From Sinomicrobium weinanense (GTDB lineage: Bacteria > Bacteroidota > Bacteroidia > Flavobacteriales > Flavobacteriaceae), in assembly GCF_018863395.1 (NCBI RefSeq), contig NZ_JAHKRR010000001.1, positions 124,001 through 188,000 of the forward strand: a stretch of 64,000 nucleotides of DNA. The letters are read 5' to 3'. This document shows, one piece after another, positions 24,976-34,306 of the stretch. Positions within the stretch are counted from its first letter, which is position 1, and each line of letters starts with the position of its first letter. Below the pieces are notes generated by a model that had not been told where the DNA came from, did no database searches, and was given only the letters and a program-made list of their open reading frames with translations. The position numbers were made by a program, and so were the translations under genes.

Positions 24976-26163
24976 TCACGGATTGTGGCTTTCAGAGCCT
25001 TTTTCCTTGAGTTTTTTGATGATTTCCCGGAAGTGTTCTCCTGCTGCTTCACGTCCGCCCAGGCCATAGCTTAGGGCGATGACCACGGCGATAGCTCCGA
25101 GGGTGAGCCCGAAAGCGAGGTCTACGATTTCATTGGCAATGCCCATCGTACGCAGTGCAATGGCTATGAACAGGGCCAGGGAAGCCCACCTCACGATATT
25201 GGCTACAAGTTTGTTGGCGTTAGACCTCGATACCATCTTGTAGATCACCAAAGAAATAAAATTTCCCACCACGAGGATCAGCAATCCGAAAGCTATCTGA
25301 CCTGTAACTTCGAGCAATTCGTGGAGTATATCCGACAGTTTGGTGAGTTCGAGCAGGTCTACGGAAGTAATGATCCCGAAGAATACGAGGAAAAAATAGA
25401 GAACATTGGCAATCACGGCAGACAAGGATTGCTCCGGACCGATAATATGCTGAAGCGCTATTTTTTCTGAAGCCTTGTCAAGCCCCAGGCTTTGCATGAG
25501 GTCTTTGAGGAAATTGGTAAGGAATTTTCCTCCCCAGATAAAGAGAAGCAATACGGCAATGGCAACGATGATGCTGCCTATCATATCGGTAAACCCGTAA
25601 AGAATGTCATTGGCAGGCCTGGAGATCGCTTCCAGTTCCAGGGCATTGAAGGCCTGGATGAGGAAAGGGACTAATATGATGATGAATACCACTTTTTTGA
25701 GGATATTGACGAGTTTGTCCGTATCCTTGAACCCCGTCCGGTCTACGATTTTGTCCAGCAGGTTCCCTCCCAGGTTGATGAGATTGGAAATAAATTTAGC
25801 CAGCAGATAGCCTACAAAACCAATGAGTACGGCACCGATGAGGTTAGGGATATACGAAAGAAAATCGTCTATCATGTTCTCCACGGGTACCAGTACCTGG
25901 CTTATGCCCAATAATTCCAGGACGATCAGGAGTACAATGATCATCAACACATAGTAAAAGATATTGCCTACAAAGACATTGGTGTCCTTAACACTGCGGC
26001 CCAGTATTTTTTCGTCCCATGAAGTTTTTTGAAGGAGCCTCACCACGATGGCCTTGATTCCCCTGGCAATAAGCCACCCAATGACAAGGACGAGTAGCGC
26101 CCCCAAAAGGTTGGGCAGGAAATCCGAGATTCTGTTTGCAAAATTTTGTAATTGACCTTCCAT
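24976..26163 (-). CDS. Membrane protein with mechanosensitive-channel conserved TM helices
   Basis: A 395-residue polytopic inner-membrane protein. Repeated segments of the kind LPNLLGALLVLVIGWLIA (about 15-33), IPNLIGAVLIGFVGYLLAK (about 105-123) and a third copy at about 285-305 match the conserved TM helix (PF05552) found in MscS-related proteins. The C-terminal part has GLTLGAIAVVIALSYGLGGREAA, similar to the pore helix of MscS, but the soluble beta domain normally following that helix is absent; only about 20 charged residues remain. A role in ion flux or osmotic response is inferred. It is monocistronic, with its own terminator. Confidence 0.82.
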   Translation of the reverse strand: MEGQLQNFANRISDFLPNLLGALLVLVIGWLIARGIKAIVVRLLQKTSWDEKILGRSVKDTNVFVGNIFYYVLMIIVLLIVLELLGISQVLVPVENMIDDFLSYIPNLIGAVLIGFVGYLLAKFISNLINLGGNLLDKIVDRTGFKDTDKLVNILKKVVFIIILVPFLIQAFNALELEAISRPANDILYGFTDMIGSIIVAIAVLLLFIWGGKFLTNFLKDLMQSLGLDKASEKIALQHIIGPEQSLSAVIANVLYFFLVFFGIITSVDLLELTKLSDILHELLEVTGQIAFGLLILVVGNFISLVIYKMVSRSNANKLVANIVRWASLALFIAIALRTMGIANEIVDLAFGLTLGAIAVVIALSYGLGGREAAGEHFREIIKKLKEKGSESHNP

Positions 26164-26385
26164 AACAGCTAAGTTTATCAGTTAGTAATAGGATTAATAT
26201 GTGAATTCTTCAGTATTAGAGGGATAGTCTGATCTGTAAATTAAGAATTTAGATCGATTAAAACAAACTATTTCGTCATCATATGAAAGATCTTAAAGGG
26301 TTATGGGAATTTTTGAGAAAAGTGGAGTGTAAAACTGTTTTTTGTGAGTTGAAGAGGCTTTAATATATTTGTTACACTTATTTTT

Positions 26386-26400
26386 GTTAACGTTAACGTT
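26386..26400. promoter_or_regulatory. GTTAACGTTAACGTT palindromic operator candidate
   Basis: Two overlapping perfect 12-bp palindromes, GTTAACGTTAAC (26386-26397) and AACGTTAACGTT (26389-26400), occur about 50-65 bp upstream of the predicted -33 element of SusC 1. Central CG with AA/TT flanks is typical of LacI-type operators, but no LacI gene is in the window. Confidence 0.4.
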
Positions 26401-26450
26401 GTTTTGTTCATCAAACTTTAGGTTTATTGTTAAATATATGATTGTTATTT

Positions 26451-26479
26451 TTTGATTTTTATTTTAAAATATTAATTTG
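26451..26479 (+). promoter_or_regulatory. Probable promoter of SusCD pair 1
   Basis: TTTG at 26451-26454, an 18-bp spacer and TAATTTG at 26473-26479. The -7 element deviates by one base in internal spacing from TAnnTTTG. SusC 3 has a similar TTTTGAT....TAATTTG string at about 40740-40770, which raises confidence. Confidence 0.4.
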
Positions 26480-26650
26480 CATATTCGTGTTTTATTAACA
26501 CTTAATAAGGTCGGTTATTAGCTTAAGCGTAAATTTTTCCTTAAATATTTCTTTTATAAGTACGTCAATTTCCTTGTTTATATCAGTTATTTCTCTGGTA
26601 TAAAGAAAGATTTTATTGTTTCATTTAACAGCCAATCAAAATTTTAATTT

Positions 26651-29600
26651 ATGAAGAAAACTGAATGTATTGCCTTTAAGGCATGGTGGCAAAGTACGAT
26701 CTGTATTTTGCTCGTAAGCAGTATGACCGGGTTCCTGTACGCCCGGGACATTTCTTCCCCTGAGGGGAGGAGAATGAAAGAAACCCCGTTCTTTCTGACG
26801 GTGACCGGGCAGGTCACTGCACAGACCGACGGACAACCCCTTTCCGGGGCAAGTGTTATGGAAAAAGGGACCACCAATGGCGTGGTAGCCGATTTTGACG
26901 GGAATTTTACCATTGAAGTTTCCGGGCCCGATGCGGTGCTGGTCGTTTCCTATGTAGGTTTTAAAACGATCGAAGTCCCTGTGGACGGTCAGGAAGTGGT
27001 GAACATTGTTTTGCAGGAAGACCTTGCCCAGCTCGATGAAGTGGTAGTGGTGGGGTACGGAGAGCAGAAAAGAGAGACCATTACGGGCTCGGTAGCCACC
27101 ATACAGAGCAAGGATCTGGCCAAGTCCCCCACCGTAAACGTATCCAACGCCATTGCAGGACGTATGCCGGGAGTGATCGCCACGCAGAACAGCGGAGAGC
27201 CCGGGGCGGATGATTCCAATATACGCATACGGGGTACGAATTCTTTTGGTGACACCAGTCCGCTGGTGGTCATAGACGGTATCCCGGCCCGGGAGGGAGG
27301 CTTTTCCCGGCTCAACCCGGCAGACATAGAGAATATCTCGGTGTTGAAAGACGCTTCAGCAGCCATTTACGGAGCCAGGGCGGCAAACGGGGTTATTCTT
27401 GTTACCACGAAACGAGGGAGCACCGGAAAACCTCAGGTCACCTACAACTACAACATCGGTTTTTCACAGCCCACCGTGATCCCCGATGTGGCCAATTCCG
27501 TGCAGTATGCAGAGATGCGTAACGACCTGGAAGTATACAAACTGCCTGTTTCGGAATGGGGCAATGCAACCACTGCTTTTCGCGAAACAGGGACATATAC
27601 CCGGCCGGGAGGAGGTACGGTAACCGCTCCGTTCCTACCCGGGGATTTTGAGAAATTCCGGGATGGCTCAGACCCCTGGGGGCACCCCGATACCGACTGG
27701 TTCGACGCCACCTTTAAAGACTGGTCCAAACAGGAGCGGCACAACCTGCAACTGAACGCGGGAAACGAGAATATGAGATTCCTCACCTCTATCGGCTATC
27801 AAGATCAGGATGCTTATTACAAGAATTCCGCGACCAACTACAAACAGTATGATATCCGGCTCAATCTGGATGCCAATGTCAGCGATCATATTTCCGTGCA
27901 AATAGGAGTGCTGGGCCGCCAGGAAGACCGTAATTATCCTACCAAATCCGCAAGTGCCATTTTCCGGATGCTGATGCGGGGCAGGCCTAATGAACCGGCC
28001 TTCTGGCCTAACGGACTTCCCGGACCGGATATTGAATATGGAGAGAACCCTGTGGTGATCACCACCAGCCAGACCGGCTATGACCGGGACAGGAGATATT
28101 ATTTCCAGACCAACGGAAAAGTAGAGATAAAAATTCCATGGGTCGAAGGATTGAAATTTACCGGTACGGCCGCAGTAGACAAATATATACAACAGCTCAA
28201 ACGCTGGGAAACCCCCTGGTATCTCTATACCTGGCAGGGAGATTATGAAGAGGACGGAACAACTCCGAAGCTGATCGAGGGTAAGCGTGGTCCCGCAGAC
28301 CCGAACCTCAGGCAGGAGAACCAGGACCAGCTGAACATTCTGCTCGGCGGGGTGCTTACCTACGACCGCACTTTCGGAGATCACCAGATCAACCTGCTGG
28401 CCGGGGTGAACCGTGAGACCATCCGTAACGACAATTTCTTCGCATTCCGGAGGTATTATATCTCAAACGTTATCGACCAGATGTTCGCCGGTGGGGATGC
28501 CGAAAAAAACAACGGCGGCGATGCCTGGGAACGCGCCCGTCTCAATTACTTCGGAAGGGTAGGGTATAACTACAAGGAAAAGTACCTCGCCGAATTTTTG
28601 TGGAGATACGATGGTTCCTATATGTTCCCCAATGACAATCGCTATGGGTTTTTCCCGGGGATCATGCTGGGATGGCGGATCTCCGAGGAAAATTTCTGGA
28701 AAGAAAATGTCCCGGTCGTAAACTACCTGAAACTCCGGGGGTCCTGGGGACAAATGGGTAATGACAATATATATTTTGATGCCAATGGCGATGGGGAAAA
28801 GACCTTACAGGAATACCAGTATTTTTCCACTTACGGATATGGTTCGTATGTTGCAGGTGGCCGTGTGGCCCAGACGTTGTTTGAAAGCCGCGTGCCCAAC
28901 TTCATGATTACCTGGGAAGAAGCCAATAATTACAACATTGGTCTGGACGGACAGTTGTTCAACGGCAGGGTGAATTTCGAATTCGATATGTTCCTGAACA
29001 AACGCAATAGTATCCTCTGGCGAAGAAATGCTTCCGTGCCCCAGACCACGGGGATGACCCTCCCGGCAGAAAATATCGGGAAGGTAGAGAACCGCGGATG
29101 GGAATTCAATGTAGGGTATAACGGTAACATAGGTGAATTGCAATACAATGTGGGTGTCAATGGCGGTTATGCCAAGAACAAGATCAAGTTCTGGGATGAA
29201 GCCCCGGGAGCTCCCGAATGGCAACGGTCTACCGGAAGGGCCATTGATGCCGAATTGTATTATCTCTATGACGGCGTGTTCCGGGATCAGGAGGAAATAG
29301 ACAATAATACGCTCGATTACAGCGTCATTACAAATACCCTGAGACCCGGTGACATGAAATACAAGGACTATGACGGCGACGGCAGGATCACCCCGGACGA
29401 CCAGGTACGCAGGGACAAGAATACCCAGCCCACATTCCAGGGGGGGCTTAATTTGTCGGCACAGTACAAAGACTTTGACCTGACCATTCTCTTCCAGGGA
29501 GCGGCCGGAGGAGAACTCCGGGTGGGAACGGATGAGTCGGGAGCCATTGGGAACTACCTGCTGGATTTTTACAAAAACCGGTGGACCGTGGACAACCCGA

Positions 29601-29893
29601 GCAGTGTGCATCCCAGGATCACCGACAGGAGCGACCAGTATTATTCTTTTGACAATACCTACTGGTTGAGAGATACAGACTATTTACGCCTGAAAAATGT
29701 GGAGTTCGGATATACGCTGCCCTCCGAAATAGGAGAGAAGATAGGGATAAGCAATCTCAGGGTATATCTGAACGGGCTTAACCTGGCCACATGGAGTAAA
29801 ATAAAAGTACTGGACCCGGAATCTGTGAATTCCATAGGGCATTATTATCCGCAGGCCCGTATCGTAAATATGGGAGTATCCGTAACCTTTTAA
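26651..29893 (+). CDS. SusC/RagA-family TonB-linked outer-membrane transporter
   Basis: Outer-membrane nutrient importer of 1080 residues. After a signal region (cleavage likely after about residue 35-50) come a carboxypeptidase-regulatory-like domain (about 54-135; TDGQPLSGASVMEKGTTNG), the SusC junction LDEVVVVGYGEQKRE, a plug with GRMPGVIATQNSGEPG and RAANGVILVTTKRG (about 150-260), and a C-terminal barrel ending MGVSVTF. It has no STN domain, unlike the minus-strand SusC, so it is not expected to signal to a FecR protein. It pairs with the SusD gene starting 11 bp after its stop. Substrate unknown. Confidence 0.94.
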   Translation: MKKTECIAFKAWWQSTICILLVSSMTGFLYARDISSPEGRRMKETPFFLTVTGQVTAQTDGQPLSGASVMEKGTTNGVVADFDGNFTIEVSGPDAVLVVSYVGFKTIEVPVDGQEVVNIVLQEDLAQLDEVVVVGYGEQKRETITGSVATIQSKDLAKSPTVNVSNAIAGRMPGVIATQNSGEPGADDSNIRIRGTNSFGDTSPLVVIDGIPAREGGFSRLNPADIENISVLKDASAAIYGARAANGVILVTTKRGSTGKPQVTYNYNIGFSQPTVIPDVANSVQYAEMRNDLEVYKLPVSEWGNATTAFRETGTYTRPGGGTVTAPFLPGDFEKFRDGSDPWGHPDTDWFDATFKDWSKQERHNLQLNAGNENMRFLTSIGYQDQDAYYKNSATNYKQYDIRLNLDANVSDHISVQIGVLGRQEDRNYPTKSASAIFRMLMRGRPNEPAFWPNGLPGPDIEYGENPVVITTSQTGYDRDRRYYFQTNGKVEIKIPWVEGLKFTGTAAVDKYIQQLKRWETPWYLYTWQGDYEEDGTTPKLIEGKRGPADPNLRQENQDQLNILLGGVLTYDRTFGDHQINLLAGVNRETIRNDNFFAFRRYYISNVIDQMFAGGDAEKNNGGDAWERARLNYFGRVGYNYKEKYLAEFLWRYDGSYMFPNDNRYGFFPGIMLGWRISEENFWKENVPVVNYLKLRGSWGQMGNDNIYFDANGDGEKTLQEYQYFSTYGYGSYVAGGRVAQTLFESRVPNFMITWEEANNYNIGLDGQLFNGRVNFEFDMFLNKRNSILWRRNASVPQTTGMTLPAENIGKVENRGWEFNVGYNGNIGELQYNVGVNGGYAKNKIKFWDEAPGAPEWQRSTGRAIDAELYYLYDGVFRDQEEIDNNTLDYSVITNTLRPGDMKYKDYDGDGRITPDDQVRRDKNTQPTFQGGLNLSAQYKDFDLTILFQGAAGGELRVGTDESGAIGNYLLDFYKNRWTVDNPSSVHPRITDRSDQYYSFDNTYWLRDTDYLRLKNVEFGYTLPSEIGEKIGISNLRVYLNGLNLATWSKIKVLDPESVNSIGHYYPQARIVNMGVSVTF

Positions 29894-29904
29894 AATCTTT
29901 TGTG

Positions 29905-31782
29905 ATGAACAATCTGAGAATAAAACATATTTGGATGTACGTGCTTGTTGCCGTGTTTGCAACAGCTTCGTGCAGTGACGATTTTGTAGATACGAAACCC
30001 CTGAATGAGGTGCCCAATGCTGAGGTGTGGGCCGATGCCGCACTGTCGGAGGCTTTCGTCCTGGAGATATACAACGGGTTCGGACAGGGAGGCTTTGATG
30101 AGGAAATGCTGGCTTCTGCATCAGACGAAGCCCTGTTTACGCATTCCGGCCGGGGCTATAAGGAGTTCAACGGAGCGAACTCCAATCCGGCAGACCAGGG
30201 ATGGATAAGCGGCAATTATGAGTGGGGGAACATGTACAGGCGTATACGCGCAACCAATGTAGCACTGAAAAACCTCGAAGAGCCCATGTTTGACAATCCC
30301 GAACTGGCGGAAAGGATCAGAGGCGAAGCATATTTTCTACGCGCATTCTTCTATCAGCAACTACTGCGTTATTACGGAGCGGTACCCCTGGTGGATAAAG
30401 TATACGAGCTCAATGAAGAAGATTATACCATCCCGAGGAATACTTATGAAGAATGCGTAGACTTTATTGTAGCAGACTGTGACCGGGCAGCAGAGTTCCT
30501 GAAGGGACTTCAGGCTTCCGAAGGCAGGGCCACCGATATTGCCGCTATGGCATTAAAAGCCCGTGTACTCCTGTATGCAGCGAGCGACCTGCACGACATC
30601 CCGACTGCTTCGGCCAATTCATCCGTTATTGCGGGGTATTCCAATCCCGAATACCTGGGGTATACCGGCGGTAATCGTACCGAACGGTGGGAAAAGGCCA
30701 AGGCAGCCGCAAAAGCTGTGATGGACATGAACCCGGGATACAAACTGGACCTTTCCGAACCTGTATCGCCCGAAGAAGGCAAAAACAATTATATGGCGCT
30801 ATCTCTGGGAGGAGGGAGTGCCATGGCAGAGGCCGCAGCTGAAATAGAACTGATCCTCGGAAGATTTTTTGTGGGTGAAAAACAGGAGAACGGAGGAAGG
30901 ATAGGCCTGTACAATGGCCCTAACGGCTATCACAACTGGTCGGGGAACACGCCCACGCAAAACCTGGTGGACGACTACGAAATGATAAACGGTACCCGTT
31001 TTGACTGGAATAACCCGGCCCATGCAGCTGCACCGTATACAAACCGTGACCCCCGGTTCTATGCCAGTATCCTCTATGACGGGGCAGACTGGCAACCCCG
31101 TACAGATGATGTTGCGGAAAGTGACTCCTTAAACCAGATACAGGCAGGCCAGTACGAGATCATCAATGATTCCGGGGAAAAGGAAGTGTATTATGGGCTG
31201 GATACCCGCAACAGTAGTATAGAGGACTGGAACGGAAGTTATACCGGTTATACCATGCGTAAATTCGTAGACCCCGATCCTGCCGTAGTCCATCAAAATA
31301 CATGGCAGCAGATCCCCGCACCGATACTGAGATATACCGAGGCCGTACTCAACTATGTGGAAGCCTGTATAGAACTGGGAGAAGACGGCGAAGCGAAAAC
31401 CTGGCTCAACAAAATACGCTATCGTGTGGGAATGCCTGAGGTAACCGAATCGGGCGATGCATTGCGAGAGCGTTACCGGAATGAACGAAGGATCGAGCTG
31501 GTTTATGAAGAACACCGTTTCCATGATGTCAGGCGATGGATGATCGCCCCGGAAACCGTCGGGCAACAAGTTAGGATCATGAGTGTTTTCGGTACCCTGA
31601 AACCCGGTGCGGAAGTACGGAAATATCACTACGATCCCGATAGCTATGACTACGAATACACCACCAGGCCTCTTGACACCGGGATAGAGGACCGGAACTG
31701 GCAGGACAAAATGTATTTTATCGCTATCCATCGCGATGAGATAAACCGGAACGATCAGCTGGTTCAGAATCCGGGATATTAA
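29905..31782 (+). CDS. SusD/RagB-family nutrient-binding lipoprotein
   Basis: Surface lipoprotein partner of the SusC just upstream. With 625 residues it is longer than the usual 480-550. It has a signal peptide and lipobox TASC (Cys22), SusD start CSDDFVDTKPLNEVPN, a helical scaffold with RGEAYFLRAFFYQQLLRYY, and the C-terminal signature RRIELVYEEHRFHDVRRW and ..NRNDQLVQNPGY. The ATG at 29905 is preferred over a GTG directly before it. A very strong terminator follows 46 bp after the stop, closing this two-gene transcript. Confidence 0.93.
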   Translation: MNNLRIKHIWMYVLVAVFATASCSDDFVDTKPLNEVPNAEVWADAALSEAFVLEIYNGFGQGGFDEEMLASASDEALFTHSGRGYKEFNGANSNPADQGWISGNYEWGNMYRRIRATNVALKNLEEPMFDNPELAERIRGEAYFLRAFFYQQLLRYYGAVPLVDKVYELNEEDYTIPRNTYEECVDFIVADCDRAAEFLKGLQASEGRATDIAAMALKARVLLYAASDLHDIPTASANSSVIAGYSNPEYLGYTGGNRTERWEKAKAAAKAVMDMNPGYKLDLSEPVSPEEGKNNYMALSLGGGSAMAEAAAEIELILGRFFVGEKQENGGRIGLYNGPNGYHNWSGNTPTQNLVDDYEMINGTRFDWNNPAHAAAPYTNRDPRFYASILYDGADWQPRTDDVAESDSLNQIQAGQYEIINDSGEKEVYYGLDTRNSSIEDWNGSYTGYTMRKFVDPDPAVVHQNTWQQIPAPILRYTEAVLNYVEACIELGEDGEAKTWLNKIRYRVGMPEVTESGDALRERYRNERRIELVYEEHRFHDVRRWMIAPETVGQQVRIMSVFGTLKPGAEVRKYHYDPDSYDYEYTTRPLDTGIEDRNWQDKMYFIAIHRDEINRNDQLVQNPGY

Positions 31783-31828
31783 TATGTTGTTCTAGACAAA
31801 ACTCTTTTTCGGAACCGATATTCCGTTT

Positions 31829-31874
31829 GCGGGCCCCTTCCAGGTAGAATTGCCGGAAGGGGCCCGCATGTTTT
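31829..31874 (+). terminator. Strong hairpin terminator after SusCD pair 1
   Basis: GCGGGCCCCTTCC (31829-31841) and GGAAGGGGCCCGC (31855-31867) form a perfect 13-bp GC-rich stem with a 13-base loop, followed by ATGTTTTGT. This should separate SusCD transcription from the DUF4861 gene. Confidence 0.8.
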
Positions 31875-31955
31875 GTATGCATGTACATTTTAAAACAAAC
31901 AATGCTTATATTGTATTAATGCCGCAAACAGGTCATATCATTTTATCTATTTGTT

Positions 31956-31963
31956 TATCTTTG
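31956..31963 (+). promoter_or_regulatory. -7 element of the DUF4861 gene
   Basis: TATCTTTG matches TAnnTTTG exactly. The transcript would start near 31970, so in-frame codons before it cannot be used and the start is ATG 31990 or 32014. No clear -33 TTG is visible. Confidence 0.55.
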
Positions 31964-32013
31964 GAAGGAAAGATTTTATTAATTTAATAATGAATCCCCA
32001 AAAAAGACCAATT

Positions 32014-33204
32014 ATGAGAAAACTGGCAACGGGAATCCTGGCCCTGAGTGTATTGATAAGCTGTGAACAACCCGCTCCCGTATTGGAATTTTCAGTAAAA
32101 AACCCTTTAAATAGCGACCGTTTTTCGGAAACCATTAGCATAAACCCGGAAAAGTTTGCCTCCCTGACCGCGACTTCAGGTATGGAAAAACTTCTCATTA
32201 CGGATAAAGCATCCGGCGATACCCTGGTAACACAGTTGGTAGACAATGATGTTGACGGTACCCCGGACGAACTCCTTTTCCAGTTAAACCTTAAAGGAGG
32301 AGAGGCCAGACAGTTGCTGGCCCGGATCGCCGAAAGTGACCCTGTGGGGAAAACCGAAGGCGAACGGACCACTTTTTCCCGTTTTGTCCCCGAAAGGACC
32401 GACGATTACGCCTGGGAGAACGACCGCGTGGCCTTTCGGACCTACGGTCCCGATGCCCAGCGAAGGATAGAAGAGAACGTGCCGGGAGGAACACTCTCCA
32501 GCGGTATGGACGCCTGGCTGAAAAGAGTAGAATATCCTATCATTGACAAATGGTATAAGAACAACGAGGAAAAAGAAGGAGCCTATCACATCGATACCGG
32601 CGAAGGATATGACCCCTATCACGTAGGGCCCAGCCGGGGAGTGGGCGGTACCGGAATATGGGTGAACGATTCGCTCTATACCTCAAAAAACTTCACCGCC
32701 TATAAAACCATTGCCACAGGCCCCCTGCGCACGGTGTTCGAACTGGAATACGCTGCCTGGAATGCCGATAGTATTCAGGTCAAAGAGACCAAACGCATCA
32801 GCCTGGACCTGGGGTCTAACCTCAGTCGCTTTGAATCTGTTTTCGAAAGCGGGGAAGCACTGCCCAATATCACCATAGGGTTAATGCTTCACGAAAAAGA
32901 AGGAGAGGTGCGGAGCGAAAAGGGAAAAGGCTGGTTCCGCTACTGGGAACCTATGGATGGTTCGGAACTGGGAGTAGGTATGATCATAGCTCCGGAATCT
33001 GTCCTGGACTATAAAGACCACCGGGTGGATTACAAAGACGGAAGCCAGTTACTGATCATGGCAGATCCGAAAGACAACAAGGTAGTTTACTATGCCGGCT
33101 TCGGCTGGAAAAAGAGCGGACAATTTACCAATGCTGGCGAATGGGATGCTTACCTGGAACACTTCGCAGAAAAAATAGCCAACCCGGTGAAGGTACAATT
33201 TTAA
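32014..33204 (+). CDS. DUF4861-family lipoprotein
   Basis: A lipoprotein of 396 residues from this start, which gives a compact signal peptide with lipobox LISC (Cys16); ATG 31990 adds eight residues. The mature protein is beta-rich with landmarks VKNPLNSDRFSETI, DNDVDGTPDELLFQ, YHVGPSRGVGGTGIWV and YYAGFGWKKSG, fitting DUF4861, a family met in polysaccharide-utilization loci of Bacteroidota and without settled activity. It lies directly after a SusCD pair but has its own promoter after a strong terminator. A role in glycan processing is inferred from family context only. Confidence 0.78.
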   Translation: MRKLATGILALSVLISCEQPAPVLEFSVKNPLNSDRFSETISINPEKFASLTATSGMEKLLITDKASGDTLVTQLVDNDVDGTPDELLFQLNLKGGEARQLLARIAESDPVGKTEGERTTFSRFVPERTDDYAWENDRVAFRTYGPDAQRRIEENVPGGTLSSGMDAWLKRVEYPIIDKWYKNNEEKEGAYHIDTGEGYDPYHVGPSRGVGGTGIWVNDSLYTSKNFTAYKTIATGPLRTVFELEYAAWNADSIQVKETKRISLDLGSNLSRFESVFESGEALPNITIGLMLHEKEGEVRSEKGKGWFRYWEPMDGSELGVGMIIAPESVLDYKDHRVDYKDGSQLLIMADPKDNKVVYYAGFGWKKSGQFTNAGEWDAYLEHFAEKIANPVKVQF

Positions 33205-33280
33205 CAATACCTTCCGGCCCTGATTTATCCTGAGTATCTCCGGTTTCGACCAGAAACGGAAATCAATGAAACCTTGAACC

Positions 33281-33340
33281 TGTCACCCTGAGCGCAGTCG
33301 AAGGGTTGAACTTTAAACTTTGAATCTTAAACTTTAAACC
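33281..33340. repeat. Intergenic word repeats before the AraC gene
   Basis: CCCTGAGCGCAGTCGAAGGG followed by alternating AACTTTAAACTTTGAA-type words. Related words, some in opposite orientation, occur at 24761-24826 (GGTTCAAAGTT) and near 60901-60919 (CCCTTCGATAAACTCAGGG). The repeat runs up to the first possible codon of the next gene. Confidence 0.5.
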
Positions 33341-34306
33341 TTGACCCCCACCTGTCCATATTGCAGTGGTTTGTTGAGTGCAGTAGACCATAACAATTTT
33401 TGCTCCCAGAAAGGAGATGTTAACAAATGGGCGCATGGCAATGCCTTTTTTATCCGTTCAGCACACCTCAGTTCAGGCGAGCATATTTCCAGGTTTACCG
33501 TCCGGGCCGTACTCAGCGGGTATCAATATTACAATATAAGCGGGAGGGATGTGATACTGCGGGAAAACAATTACCTGATCGTACACGACGGGCAGAAATA
33601 TTATACCCAGATAGATTCCTTTTATCCCACCGAATCCATTATTGTGGCCTATGGCTGGAAAGACATCACCGAAACCTTTCATACACTTTCTGCCAGGGAC
33701 GAAGACCTCCTGGACGGGATGCCCGCCGGCTCCTTTTGGGAGATGGACTGGCTGGACAGCTCGTATGAAAAAGATTTTGCCATCCGGAGTTTACTGAGAG
33801 AGTTTGTTTCTGCCATTACCCGGGGCGAAAAGGACGCCATGTACTACGAACAACTGCGATTTCTCCTGTTGGAAAAAATATTTTACAATCACGTCCGTGT
33901 CCTGCAAAGGGCATACGGACTCCAATCCAGGAAAGATACGACCCGGCAGGAATTGCTGCGGAGGCTCTATCTGGCAGGGGATTATATGAGGGCCCACCTG
34001 GAAAAAAAACTCACCATAGCCGAGGTGAGCAGTGTAGTGGCCATGTCGCCCTATCACTTCTTCCGGGTGTTTAAGCAATTGTTCGGCCACACCCCCCTGG
34101 AATATCTCACCAGGGAAAGGCTTACCCACGCCAGGAACCTTATCGGAAAAACCGATCTGCCCGTTTCCGGCATACTGCAGGAGGTAGGTTATGACAATCC
34201 CAGTTCATTCAGCCGGCTGTTCCGGAATTACTACGGGTACAGCCCCCGTGATATAAGAAAAAATGAGTTGCAGATTGATAGTATTGACCGGGAGATAAGG
34301 GGATAG
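33341..34306 (+). CDS. AraC-family transcriptional regulator
   Basis: DNA-binding regulator with an N-terminal ligand-type cupin-like region (about 35-110; HISRFTVRAVLSGYQYYNISGR in parts) and a C-terminal double helix-turn-helix (about 215-315; LTIAEVSSVVAMSPYHFFRVFK and VGYDNPSSFSRLFRNYYGYSPRDIR). There is no ATG before the conserved region: the first usable codon is TTG at 33341 right after a repeat and an in-frame stop, so the start is uncertain and the protein could begin at another TTG slightly downstream. It lies between the DUF4861 gene and the amine dehydrogenase/SusCD pair 2 and probably controls one of these. Confidence 0.82.
   Translation: MTPTCPYCSGLLSAVDHNNFCSQKGDVNKWAHGNAFFIRSAHLSSGEHISRFTVRAVLSGYQYYNISGRDVILRENNYLIVHDGQKYYTQIDSFYPTESIIVAYGWKDITETFHTLSARDEDLLDGMPAGSFWEMDWLDSSYEKDFAIRSLLREFVSAITRGEKDAMYYEQLRFLLLEKIFYNHVRVLQRAYGLQSRKDTTRQELLRRLYLAGDYMRAHLEKKLTIAEVSSVVAMSPYHFFRVFKQLFGHTPLEYLTRERLTHARNLIGKTDLPVSGILQEVGYDNPSSFSRLFRNYYGYSPRDIRKNELQIDSIDREIRG

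Larger units (their letters stand above)
26164..26650. other. AT-rich leader region before SusCD pair 1
   Basis: 487 bp without genes between the divergent channel-like gene and SusC. It becomes strongly AT-rich from about 26330 and holds a GTTAACGTTAAC palindrome and a promoter-like TTTG-N18-TAATTTG, giving an untranslated leader of about 165 bases. A similar arrangement precedes SusC 3 at 40973. Confidence 0.5.

Noticed and set aside
26164-26650. Riboswitch in the SusC leader
   Set aside because: No conserved riboswitch core was recognisable; only AT-rich sequence and simple palindromes are present.
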